From CBDDIP01 sp965279405 (GTDB lineage: Bacteria; Actinomycetota; Acidimicrobiia; Acidimicrobiales; Ilumatobacteraceae): a stretch of DNA of 64,000 bases. The stretch is taken from NCBI GenBank assembly GCA_965279405.1, contig OZ257157.1, positions 4,278,001 to 4,342,000 on the forward strand, written 5' to 3'. Of this stretch, positions 38,023-45,818 are shown piece by piece; positions within the stretch are counted from its first letter, which is position 1, and each line of letters opens with the position of its first letter. The position numbers and the translations under genes are program-made. The notes under the pieces were generated by a model. That model worked only from the letters and a program-made list of their open reading frames with translations. It was not told the DNA's origin and made no database searches.

Positions 38023-39390
38023 ATGTACGAGGCGGCTCGAGACAAGGCGATCGGTTGGGGGCGCACGAACCCGACCGTCAGCGAGGTGCTCGACCTCACC
38101 GCGTCCGAGGTGCCATCGGCGTTGAAGTCGGCGGGGGAGCGCGGTGCGCTCGCTCGCGGCCTGGGCCGCAGCTACGGCGACGCGTCGCAGAACGGCGGCG
38201 GCCTGCTGCTGCGCTTGCGCGGCGGCCCCGGTGACGTCCTGCTCGACGAGGAGACCGCCACGGTCACCGTCGGTGCCGGGGTCAGCATCGACCAGCTGCT
38301 GCGGCTGATCGTGCCGCGCGGCTACTTCGTGCCGGTCACACCCGGCACGCGCTTCGTCACCATCGGCGGCGCCGTCGCCAGCGACATCCACGGCAAGAAC
38401 CACCACGTCGAGGGCTCGTTCGGCAACCACGTGCTGCGCCTGACGCTGCTGATGGCCGATGGCTCCACGCGGGTGATCGGGCCCGATGCCGAGCCGGCGC
38501 TGTTCTGGGCGACGATCGGCGGGATGGGGCTGACCGGCGTGATCGTCGACGCCACGTTCCGTCTGCTGCGCATCGAGAGCAGCCGCATGCGCGTCGACAC
38601 CAACCGCCTTCCCGACCTCGACGCGCTGTTCGCGGCGATGACCGACGACAACGACGACGACTTCCGCTACAGCGTGGCGTGGGTCGATCTCGTCGCCCGT
38701 GGCCGCAACCTCGGGCGCAGCGTGCTCACCCGCGGCGACCACGCCCGTCAGGACGATCTCGGTCCGCGCGAGGCAGCCGCACCGTTCGCCTACGGCCCGC
38801 ACCAGCTGGCCACCTTCCCGCCGCTGGTGCCCAGCCCGGGTCTCGTCAACCGAGCGACGATCGCCGCGTTCAACGAACTGTGGTTCCGCAAGGCACCGCG
38901 TGAGCGCATCGGTGAGGTGCAGGGCATCGGCGCCTTCTTCCACCCGCTCGACCTCGTCGGGTCGTGGAACCGCGTCTACGGCAAGCGCGGCATGTTGCAG
39001 TACCAGGTGATCGTGCCCTTCGGCGAGGAGGAGACGATGCGCACCGTGGTCGAGCGGCTCGCCGGGAGCGGGGCGGCCAGCTTCCTGGCCGTGCTCAAGC
39101 GCTTCGGTGCCGCCAACCAGGCGCCGCTCAGCTTCCCGCAACCCGGGTGGACGCTGGCCTACGACGTGCCGGCCGGGCTGAGCGGGCTGGGCGATCTGCT
39201 CCACGGGCTCGATCGCCTCGTGCTCGACGCCGGCGGTCGGCACTACTTCGCCAAGGACGCGCACACCACGCCGGAGGCGATCCGCCGCGGCTACCCGCGC
39301 CTCGCCGAGTGGCGCGCCGTGCGCGACGCTGCCGACCCCGACGGCGTGTGGCAGAGCGACCTCGGTCGCCGCCTCGAACTGATCGACTGA
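38023..39390 (+). CDS. dprE1: Decaprenylphosphoryl-beta-D-ribose oxidase DprE1 (FAD)
   Basis: Flavoenzyme that oxidises the 2-hydroxyl of decaprenylphosphoryl-ribose, the first half of the epimerisation to arabinose (455 residues, close to M. tuberculosis DprE1, 461). The FAD_binding_4 domain holds LGRSYGDASQNGGG (47-60) and IGGAVASDIHGKNHHVEGSF with HGKNHH at 123-128. The substrate domain carries FGAANQAPLSFPQPGWTLAY and FAKDAHTT, with the conserved lysine. At the position of the mycobacterial Cys387 (GWNIC) this protein has Ala379 (GWTLA). dprE2 follows 14 bases later. Confidence 0.92.
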   Translation: MYEAARDKAIGWGRTNPTVSEVLDLTASEVPSALKSAGERGALARGLGRSYGDASQNGGGLLLRLRGGPGDVLLDEETATVTVGAGVSIDQLLRLIVPRGYFVPVTPGTRFVTIGGAVASDIHGKNHHVEGSFGNHVLRLTLLMADGSTRVIGPDAEPALFWATIGGMGLTGVIVDATFRLLRIESSRMRVDTNRLPDLDALFAAMTDDNDDDFRYSVAWVDLVARGRNLGRSVLTRGDHARQDDLGPREAAAPFAYGPHQLATFPPLVPSPGLVNRATIAAFNELWFRKAPRERIGEVQGIGAFFHPLDLVGSWNRVYGKRGMLQYQVIVPFGEEETMRTVVERLAGSGAASFLAVLKRFGAANQAPLSFPQPGWTLAYDVPAGLSGLGDLLHGLDRLVLDAGGRHYFAKDAHTTPEAIRRGYPRLAEWRAVRDAADPDGVWQSDLGRRLELID

Positions 39391-39404
39391 CACCGGAGAC
39401 CCAC

Positions 39405-40163
39405 ATGGACAACGCCCTCGGACAACCGCAATCGATCCTGCTCCTCGGTGGTACCAGCGACATCGGGCTGGCGATCGTGCGCGAGCTGCTCAGCCCGGTC
39501 ACGCGCACCGTGGTGCTGGCGTGCCGCGACATCGCCAAGGGCGAGACGGCGGCGGAGGGGTTGCGTCGATCCGGTCTCGAGGTGCGCGTGCAGCGGTTCG
39601 ACGGCGCCGACACGGCGTCGCACGACGAGGCGATTCGCGCAGCCGCGGCCGAGGGTGACATCGACGTGGCGATCCTGGCCTTCGCCCTGCTCGGCGACGG
39701 GCCGGAGACGTCCACGGACGTGTCCGCCGCCGCGGAGGTCGCCCACCTGAACTTCACTGCATCGGTGACCGCCACCATCGCCGTGGCGAACCAGATGCGC
39801 CGCCAGGGTCACGGGTCGATCGTCATCCTGTCCAGCGTGGCCGGCGAGCGGGTGCGGTCGGCCAACCCGGTGTACGGCGGGACGAAGGCCGGGCTCGACG
39901 GGTTCGCCCAAGGGCTCGGCGACTCGTTGGCGGCCGAGGGCGTGCACGTGCTCATCGTGCGTCCCGGGTTCGTCCACTCGGCGATGACCAAGGGTCGCAA
40001 GGCCGCGCCGTTCGCCACCACCCCGGAGGCCGTGGCCATCGCCACCGCCAAGGCGCTGCGTGGCAAGAAGCGCATGGTGTGGGCGCCCGGCATCCTGCGC
40101 CCGGTGTTCTCCACCCTGCGCCACCTCCCCGCCCCGATCTGGCGCCGCCTGCCGTTCGACTGA
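39405..40163 (+). CDS. dprE2: Decaprenylphosphoryl-2-keto-ribose reductase DprE2 (SDR)
   Basis: A 252-residue short-chain dehydrogenase. The NAD(P) turn is LLLGGTSDIGLAIVREL, the catalytic serine lies in VILSSVAGERVRSAN and the Tyr-Lys pair in NPVYGGTKAGLDGFA. The C-terminus ends in an amphipathic LRHLPAPIWRRLPF, as in DprE2. It completes the DprE1 reaction by reducing the keto intermediate to decaprenylphosphoryl-arabinose. GGAG before the ATG at 39405 is a regular ribosome binding site, in contrast to leaderless dprE1. Confidence 0.9.
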   Translation: MDNALGQPQSILLLGGTSDIGLAIVRELLSPVTRTVVLACRDIAKGETAAEGLRRSGLEVRVQRFDGADTASHDEAIRAAAAEGDIDVAILAFALLGDGPETSTDVSAAAEVAHLNFTASVTATIAVANQMRRQGHGSIVILSSVAGERVRSANPVYGGTKAGLDGFAQGLGDSLAAEGVHVLIVRPGFVHSAMTKGRKAAPFATTPEAVAIATAKALRGKKRMVWAPGILRPVFSTLRHLPAPIWRRLPFD

Positions 40164-40183
40164 GACGTGATCCCGGTGCTCGC

Positions 40184-40230
40184 TGCGCTCGCCTGCCGTG
40201 TTCGCTCGCTGCGCTCCCGCACCCGAGCTC
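40184..40230. repeat. Short direct repeats in the dprE2/GT-C intergenic gap
   Basis: GCTCGCTGCGCTCGC and, about 25 bases on, CGCTCGCTGCGCTCC. Such self-complementary GC-rich strings are common between actinobacterial genes. Function unknown. Confidence 0.4.
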
Positions 40231-40254
40231 CAGTCAGTACGAGGTTCTTTCGCA

Positions 40255-40294
40255 TGGGCGCAGATTGAGCGAGATGTCGTCGATCTCGCGCCCA
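40255..40294. repeat. Palindromic element at the dprE2/GT-C convergent junction
   Basis: TGGGCGC (40255-40261) pairs with GCGCCCA (40288-40294). Alternatively GCGAGAT (40269-40275) pairs with ATCTCGC (40283-40289) in an inner hairpin. It matches the element at 29698-29737 in outline and partly in sequence. The minus-strand gene ends 11 bases on. Confidence 0.6.
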
Positions 40295-40304
40295 AGCGGG
40301 GCGA

Positions 40305-42131
40305 TCAGGTGCTGTGGCGCGAGAGCTCGTGGTCGAGGCTGGCGCGGCGGTCGGCGCCGAGGCCGAGGCCGGCGGGGCTGACACCGTCGCCCTGCTCGCA
40401 GCGCTGGTAGAGGAGCACGAGGGCGTCCTCGTAGTTGCCGACGAGGCAGAACTGGTCGGCAACGACCTGGTTCGGCGCGTCGCTGCCGAAGTCCGACGAC
40501 GCGTTCGGCTCGTACCACCCGGTCCAGAAGTTGGTCAGGATCAGCCAGTCCGCTGAGGCGACGTCGTCGGCCAGGCTCGACCCGGGTTGGTCGGCGAGGC
40601 CCGGATCCATCTCGATGTAGTACGTCGCCGGCGTCAGCTCGGGGAACAGGTAGTAGAAGACGACGTCGCTGTAGATCGTGCGGCTGAGGTCGGCCGGGCC
40701 GACGAGCAGCCGTTGGCCGGGCTGCATGGACGCGGCGAGCTGGTCGATGGCCGCCTGGCTGGCGTTCTGCAGCGGCTGGTTGCCGAAGTAGAAGCGTCGC
40801 CCGTCGCGTGAGACCTCGAACCCGCCGGGCTTGTTGCCGGCGCTGATCCGGCTGAACAGCAGGTACGAGCGGTACGTGTAGAACGGGCAGACGACGAGGA
40901 GCCCGAGCGCCATCGCCCCGGCGATCACGATCTGACGGTGCGGGCGCACCCGAGCGATGAGCGTCCGCTTGGCCGACGTCGTGCTCAACCACTCGGCGAG
41001 GGCCATCGGCAGGATGGCGAACGAGACGCACGAACCCCAGGCGAGGTGGGTGGAGTCGGGCCGTTGCATCGCCTGGGGCAACATCCCCAGCCCGAGCAGC
41101 GCGCCGCCGAGCAGCACCAAGCGTTGCGGCGACGGCGAGCGGCGATGCCAGCGCACCGCGACGACGGCGAGCCCGATCGCGCCGATGACGACGGCGAAGA
41201 ACCAGATGAACAGCTGGTGGTTGGCCGACAGCGACGGCACACGCCACCACGGTGCGTCGGCCGGTCCTTCGGCGACGGCCTGCAGCGCGCCGTCGATCTT
41301 CCCCCAGCTCGGCGGCCGGGGCAGCTCTCGACCGGGGCGCAGGTCGAAGACCGGTTGGAGGACCATGCCGCGAACCGATCGGGTCAGCCCGGCCTGCATG
41401 AGGTGGACGAACACGGGGATCAGGCCGACGACGAGGCCGACCAGCACCGGGCGCAGCGCTCGCCGGCGCCAGAGCAGGGCCAGGTGTGCGACGGCGAGGG
41501 CGACCACCAGGTCGGGCCGGTAGCCGAGGGCGAGCCCGGCGAGGAGGCCGGACGCGGCGTAGGCGATGAGGCGCGGGCGCTGCTCCAGGTGGGCGGCGCG
41601 AACGGCGAAGACCACGCTCCACAGCGCGAGCGCGACGCCGCCCTCCCAGGCCAGTGCCGACAGCCCGATCGGAGTGAGCACGAGGAGCGTGACGGCGACG
41701 GCACTGATGACCGCGATCCGTCGACCGAACGCCCGCCCCAATGCGAACACGGCGAAGATGATCCCGAGGTGCTGCAGCAGGCCGAAGGTCCGCTGCGCCT
41801 CCAACGTGTAGCCGAAGACCGAGTACCAGACCTCGAGCACCCGCAGCGACGTCGGGCCGTAGAGGTGGAGGAAGTCGACGTTGGGCACGTCGCCGGCGAG
41901 CATCCGCTTGGGGAAGACGAGCATGAAGCCCTCCTCCATCGAGCTGCCGGTGCCGAGGTAGAGGCCACGCAGCGGTACGACGATCACGGCGAGGACGGCC
42001 CCGATGGACGCCCACGACCGCCAGGTGGCGCGCCAGCGGTCCGATCCGCGCAGCCGGCCGAGCAGGGTGCCGCCGAGCACGAAGGGCACGCCGACACCTG
42101 CCGGGGGAGCGTCGTCGTCTGGGGTGCCCAC
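40305..42131 (-). CDS. Large GT-C type membrane glycosyltransferase (first of the glycan region)
   Basis: A 608-residue polytopic protein with about twelve helices and a C-terminal soluble domain from about residue 450. The first external loop has GTGSSMEEGFMLVFPKRMLA with an acidic pair typical of GT-C enzymes, then NVDFLHLYGPTSLRVLEVWY. No precise family can be named. The GTG at 42131 (VGTPDDDAPP) is chosen because a TAGAGT box lies 8 bases upstream and the longer frame runs into the divergent GT4 gene. By context it acts on an envelope polysaccharide with a polyprenyl-phosphate sugar. Confidence 0.75.
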   Translation of the reverse strand: MGTPDDDAPPAGVGVPFVLGGTLLGRLRGSDRWRATWRSWASIGAVLAVIVVPLRGLYLGTGSSMEEGFMLVFPKRMLAGDVPNVDFLHLYGPTSLRVLEVWYSVFGYTLEAQRTFGLLQHLGIIFAVFALGRAFGRRIAVISAVAVTLLVLTPIGLSALAWEGGVALALWSVVFAVRAAHLEQRPRLIAYAASGLLAGLALGYRPDLVVALAVAHLALLWRRRALRPVLVGLVVGLIPVFVHLMQAGLTRSVRGMVLQPVFDLRPGRELPRPPSWGKIDGALQAVAEGPADAPWWRVPSLSANHQLFIWFFAVVIGAIGLAVVAVRWHRRSPSPQRLVLLGGALLGLGMLPQAMQRPDSTHLAWGSCVSFAILPMALAEWLSTTSAKRTLIARVRPHRQIVIAGAMALGLLVVCPFYTYRSYLLFSRISAGNKPGGFEVSRDGRRFYFGNQPLQNASQAAIDQLAASMQPGQRLLVGPADLSRTIYSDVVFYYLFPELTPATYYIEMDPGLADQPGSSLADDVASADWLILTNFWTGWYEPNASSDFGSDAPNQVVADQFCLVGNYEDALVLLYQRCEQGDGVSPAGLGLGADRRASLDHELSRHST

Positions 42132-42139
42132 GGCGGGCG

Positions 42140-42145
42140 ACTCTA
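42140..42145 (-). promoter_or_regulatory. Leaderless -10 box of the GT-C gene
   Basis: TAGAGT on the minus strand, 8 bases before the GTG at 42131. It is back to back with the GT4 box at 42177. Confidence 0.45.
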
Positions 42146-42176
42146 CCGATTCCCCCGGGCCGGACCCGGGCGTCGA

Positions 42177-42182
42177 TAGCGT
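42177..42182 (+). promoter_or_regulatory. Leaderless -10 box of the GT4 gene
   Basis: TAGCGT, 9 bases before the ATG at 42192. Confidence 0.45.
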
Positions 42183-42191
42183 CGCTCCACG

Positions 42192-43382
42192 ATGAAGCTC
42201 CAGCTCGGCGGTTCCGACGCGTCGATCGCCGACTACGCAGCCTCCCTGCGCGACCTCGGGATCCACCGTGTGCACGTGCTTGCCTGGCGCGACCTCGACG
42301 ACATCGACGCCGGCGGGTCAGAGGTCCATGCCGATCAGTTCATGCGCCGCTGGGCGGCGGCGGGGCTGGAGGTCACCCATCGGACGTCGTCGGCCGTCGG
42401 GTTGCCGGCAACCGCCGAACGCAACGGCTACCGGGTGGTGCGACGGGGGAGCCGCTACTCGGTGTTCCCTCGCTCCGTGGGCAGCGAGCTGGCGCGGCGG
42501 ATGGGTGGGTTCGATGCGCTCGTGGAGGTGTGGAACGGCGTCCCGTGGCTGAGCCCGCTGTGGACGCGCAAGCCGCGGCTGACGTTCTTCCACCACGTGC
42601 ACGGCCCGATGTGGGATCAGCTGATGCCCGGCCCGTTCGCCCGTCTGGGCCGCACGGTGGAATCGCGACTCGCGCCACCGATCTATCGCCGTGGGCTGAC
42701 CCTGACGCCGAGCGACGCCACCCGCGACGAGCTGCTCGAGCTCGGCTTTCGTCCCGACCGCGTGCTCGCCGTGCCCAATGGCGTCGAGGAGACGTACCAG
42801 CCTGGCGGGCAGCGCTCGCCCGTTCCCCTCGTCGTGTGCGTCGGACGGCTGGCGCCGGTGAAGCGCCAGGACCACTTCATCGACGCGGTGGCCGAGACGA
42901 AGCTGCGCGTGCCCGACCTGCAGGTGATCGTCGCCGGGGAGGGCCCGCTGCGTCCGGCGTTGGAGGCGCGCATCGCCGGTCATCACGCCGCCGACTGGAT
43001 CCACCTCGCCGGTCATGTAGGCGACGAGGACCTCGTCGCCCTCTACCAGCGTGCGTGGCTGGTGAGCAGCGCATCACTCGCCGAGGGTTGGGGCCTGACC
43101 CTGACCGAGGCGGCCGCGTGCGGAACGCCCGCAGTTGCCACCGACGTGCGCGGCCACCACAGCAGCGTCGTCGACGGGGTGACCGGGGTGCTCGCGCCGT
43201 TGCCCGAGCTCGGTCAACGGCTCGCCGACGTGCTGCTCGATGACGCCTGGCGGGCGGAGCTCGCCGCCGCCGCCCTCGCCCGGGCCAAGACCCTCACGTG
43301 GGACGCCTCCGCCCTCGGCATCCTCGCCGCCCTCCACGCCCAAGCCCTCAAAAAGCGCGCCCGTCGACCCTCCGAGTACTGA
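42192..43382 (+). CDS. GT4 family glycosyltransferase
   Basis: A 396-residue cytosolic glycosyltransferase with GT-B fold. The N-terminal Rossmann domain has DIDAGGSEVHADQFMRRWAA; the C-terminal donor domain has VCVGRLAPVKRQDHFIDAVA and the EX7E region SLAEGWGLTLTEAAACGTPA. GT4 members often transfer mannose or glucose from GDP- or UDP-sugar to lipid acceptors. Odd feature: the last codons (Ser-Glu-Tyr-stop) lie inside the first unit of a tandem hairpin repeat, so the present stop was probably set by the repeat. Confidence 0.88.
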   Translation: MKLQLGGSDASIADYAASLRDLGIHRVHVLAWRDLDDIDAGGSEVHADQFMRRWAAAGLEVTHRTSSAVGLPATAERNGYRVVRRGSRYSVFPRSVGSELARRMGGFDALVEVWNGVPWLSPLWTRKPRLTFFHHVHGPMWDQLMPGPFARLGRTVESRLAPPIYRRGLTLTPSDATRDELLELGFRPDRVLAVPNGVEETYQPGGQRSPVPLVVCVGRLAPVKRQDHFIDAVAETKLRVPDLQVIVAGEGPLRPALEARIAGHHAADWIHLAGHVGDEDLVALYQRAWLVSSASLAEGWGLTLTEAAACGTPAVATDVRGHHSSVVDGVTGVLAPLPELGQRLADVLLDDAWRAELAAAALARAKTLTWDASALGILAALHAQALKKRARRPSEY

Positions 43383-43572
43383 ACGCGCGATGAGCGCGCG
43401 TTGGCTACTCGGGTCACAGGTCCGAGTACTGAACGCGCGATGAGCGCGCGTTGGCTACTCGGGTCACAGGTCCGAGTACTGAACGCGCGGTGAGCGCGCG
43501 TCGGGTACTCGGGTCCTGAGGGTCCGAGTACTGAACGCGCGGTGAGCGCGCCTTGGGTACTCGGGTCCCAAG
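43371..43572. repeat. Four tandem hairpin repeats, about 50 bp each
   Basis: Units at 43371-43420, 43421-43470 (identical, 50 bp), 43471-43522 (52 bp) and 43523-43572. Each begins TCCGAGTACTGAACGCGCG. Outer arms CCGAGTA/TACTCGG enclose inner arms AACGCGC/GCGCGTT with a short loop. The inner stem is intact in units 1-3 and broken in unit 4, while the outer stem survives in all. Unit 1 supplies the stop codon of the GT4 gene. There are no spacers, so this is not a CRISPR array. Confidence 0.9.
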
Positions 43573-43689
43573 TTCGAGCCCTCGAACGCGCCACAGTCGC
43601 GCTGCCGCTGGAGCTCGGGTGAGCGAGCTCGCGAGCGAACACGGCAGGCGAAGCACCGAGATGACGGCGAAGCACCGAGATGAACGGCG
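43573..43689. repeat. Rest of the GT4/epimerase gap: inverted and direct repeats
   Basis: GTTCGAG-CC-CTCGAAC (43572-43587) is a small hairpin. GGCGAAGCACCGAGATGA occurs twice in tandem (43647-43664 and 43666-43683). No gene is seen. Confidence 0.6.
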
Positions 43690-44757
43690 CTACGACGGCA
43701 GGAGCTTGGTGGCGTGCTTGAGGAGGGACAGGGCGCCTTGCTTGGCGCTGACGCGGTGGTGGGAGCGGTCGGCGTCGTGGTCGCCGGCTGCGGCACGGTT
43801 GCGCAGGAACCAGTCGTAGCTGTCGGCGAGCATCTCCTCGTTCGACCACGTCGGTTCCCAGTCGAGCGCGGTGCGCACGTGCTCGATGTCGAACCACAGC
43901 GACTTGGAGTACATCAGCCAGTGGTACGGAGCGAACGGCGCGAGGTGCGCCGCGGCCGCGGCGTGCATCAACGCCGACGCCGGACGTGCCGGCAGCGAGC
44001 GCACCGACGACCCCGTGCCGGCGTGCGCGCACAACGATTCGAGCCCCTCGCGCATCGTGCCGAAGCGGTCGGTGCCGGCGTTGAACACCGCCGGACCAGG
44101 CCGGTCGCCGGCGCGCACGCAGACCTCGGCGAGGTCGTCGGCGTGGATGAACTGGTAGCGGTTGCTGCCGTCGCCGAGCACGAACACGTCGGCGCCATCG
44201 GCGATCCACTCGAACAGGATGCCGAAGATGCCGAGGCGGCCGTGTCCGAGGATCGTGCGCGGCCGGACGATGGACACGTCGAGCCCATCGGACACCGCCC
44301 GCAAGCACGCCCACTCGGCGGCGAGCTTGGCGTGGCCGTAGGCCTCGGCGGGGGAGGGCACAGTCGTGGGTAGCACCGGGTTGGAGGCCGGCACCCCGAA
44401 CACCGCGCTCGACGACGTGTGGACCACCTTGCGCACGCCGGCACGCATCGCCTCGGCGAGCAGCAGCGCGGTGCCGTCGACGTTCACCGTGCGCAGCAGC
44501 ACCTCGTCCTTGGCCAACGGCACCTGGGCGACGTTGTTGTAGACCACGTCGACACCGTCCACCGCGGCAGCGACGACCGCAGCATCGCGGATGTCGCCAC
44601 GAACGAGCTCGACGCCCTCGGGGCGATCGTCGGCATCGAAGAGGTCGAGCACCCGAACCTGATGTCCGGCATCGGCGAGCTTGCGCACCAGCAGCGAACC
44701 GAAGTAGCCGCTGCCACCCGTGACGAGCCGGATGGCGCCGGAGCCTGCTGGACTCAC
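43690..44757 (-). CDS. NAD-dependent epimerase/dehydratase (extended SDR) 1
   Basis: A 355-residue extended SDR, the last gene of a four-gene operon. The NAD turn is LVTGGSGYFGSLLVRKLADA, the catalytic serine is in VVHTSSSAVFG and the Tyr-Lys pair in EAYGHAKLAAEW; FIHADDLAEVCVRAG is typical of nucleotide-sugar epimerases. The C-terminal tail (SAKQGALSLLKHATKLLPS) is amphipathic and may touch the membrane. GTG 44757 overlaps the stop of the upstream epimerase (GTGA). Confidence 0.87.
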   Translation of the reverse strand: MSPAGSGAIRLVTGGSGYFGSLLVRKLADAGHQVRVLDLFDADDRPEGVELVRGDIRDAAVVAAAVDGVDVVYNNVAQVPLAKDEVLLRTVNVDGTALLLAEAMRAGVRKVVHTSSSAVFGVPASNPVLPTTVPSPAEAYGHAKLAAEWACLRAVSDGLDVSIVRPRTILGHGRLGIFGILFEWIADGADVFVLGDGSNRYQFIHADDLAEVCVRAGDRPGPAVFNAGTDRFGTMREGLESLCAHAGTGSSVRSLPARPASALMHAAAAAHLAPFAPYHWLMYSKSLWFDIEHVRTALDWEPTWSNEEMLADSYDWFLRNRAAAGDHDADRSHHRVSAKQGALSLLKHATKLLPS

Positions 44758-45818
44758 AGCTCGAGGCCCTGCTCGATGCACCAGGCGATGCTGCGGCGCA
44801 TGCCTTCGGCGAGGTCGACGGCAGGCTCGTATCCGAGCTCGAGGCGCGACGCCTCGATGTCGCAGGCGATCGTCTTGTCCATCTCGCCGAGCACGTGGAA
44901 CTGCTGCTGGTACCGACCGACACCTTGGATCATCCGGTCGGCGAGCTCGGCGACGCGACCGACGATCGCCGGCATCGGCGAACCCGGGTCCTTCACGGTG
45001 AAGCCGGCGTCGCGCAACGCTGCGCCGACCGTGGCGACGATCTCGTTGACCGTGTAGGCGCGCGCGTCGGCGATCCAGTAGCCGTTGCCACGCGACGATG
45101 CGGTGCGTTCGGCGGCGAGGATGCCGTCGACCAGGTTGTCGACGTAGACCATCGATCGGCGTTGATCTCCTGGGCTGATCACCGGGAAGCGGCCGGCGCG
45201 CACGAGGCGGAAGAACGTCGTCTGTCGCGGCGGCTGGAACGGTCCGTAGAACCACGGCGGACGAACGATCGTCGCGTCGAGACCGTCACCGACGGCGTCG
45301 AGCACGGCGCGCTCGCCGAGCATCTTCGACTTCCCGTAGCCGTAGTACGGGTGGTACGGCTCGATCGCCCGGAACGTGTCGTTGGGCTTGGCGTTGGTGC
45401 CGAACGGGCTGTTCGACGACACGTGCACCATGCAGCCGATGTGCCGGTCGAGCGCCTCGGCGACGAGCTGGCGAGTGCCCTCGGTGTTGACGTCGTAGAA
45501 CTGCTTCACGCTCTTCGGGTGGATCACGCCCGCCGTGTGCAGCAGGTGCGTGCTGTCGCCGAGCCCGTTGAGCAACCGGCGCACCGTGTCCGCCTTGGCG
45601 ATGTCGCCGATGACGACGTCGACGCGAGTGTCGGCGTGCGCGCCAGCGACCTCGCCGACCGCAGCGGCCTCCGCGGTGCTGTGGACGAGCAGACGCAGAT
45701 GCGTGCGACTCGGGTCGTGGAGCAGACGATCGAGGAGGGCGCGACCGAGCCACCCGGCGGCGCCGGTGACCACCGTGGTGTCGGGGGATGGGCGCAACGC
45801 AGACGAGGTCTCAGGCAT
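44754..45818 (-). CDS. NAD-dependent epimerase/dehydratase (extended SDR) 2, 3-beta-HSD-like
   Basis: A 354-residue extended SDR. The NAD turn is VVTGAAGWLGRALLDRLLHD, the active-site serine in VHVSSNSPFG and the Tyr-Lys in YYGYGKSKMLGERA; RSMVYVDNLVDGILAAE follows. The HTAGVIHPKSVKQFYDVNTE block is like 3-beta-hydroxysteroid dehydrogenases, so the substrate may be a lipid or ring alcohol rather than a sugar nucleotide. It overlaps the GMC gene by 8 bases and the next epimerase by 4. Confidence 0.86.
   Translation of the reverse strand: MPETSSALRPSPDTTVVTGAAGWLGRALLDRLLHDPSRTHLRLLVHSTAEAAAVGEVAGAHADTRVDVVIGDIAKADTVRRLLNGLGDSTHLLHTAGVIHPKSVKQFYDVNTEGTRQLVAEALDRHIGCMVHVSSNSPFGTNAKPNDTFRAIEPYHPYYGYGKSKMLGERAVLDAVGDGLDATIVRPPWFYGPFQPPRQTTFFRLVRAGRFPVISPGDQRRSMVYVDNLVDGILAAERTASSRGNGYWIADARAYTVNEIVATVGAALRDAGFTVKDPGSPMPAIVGRVAELADRMIQGVGRYQQQFHVLGEMDKTIACDIEASRLELGYEPAVDLAEGMRRSIAWCIEQGLEL

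Noticed and set aside
43371..43572. Tandem repeats as a CRISPR array
   Set aside because: Units are directly adjacent, without unique spacers, each unit is itself a palindrome, and no cas genes are near.
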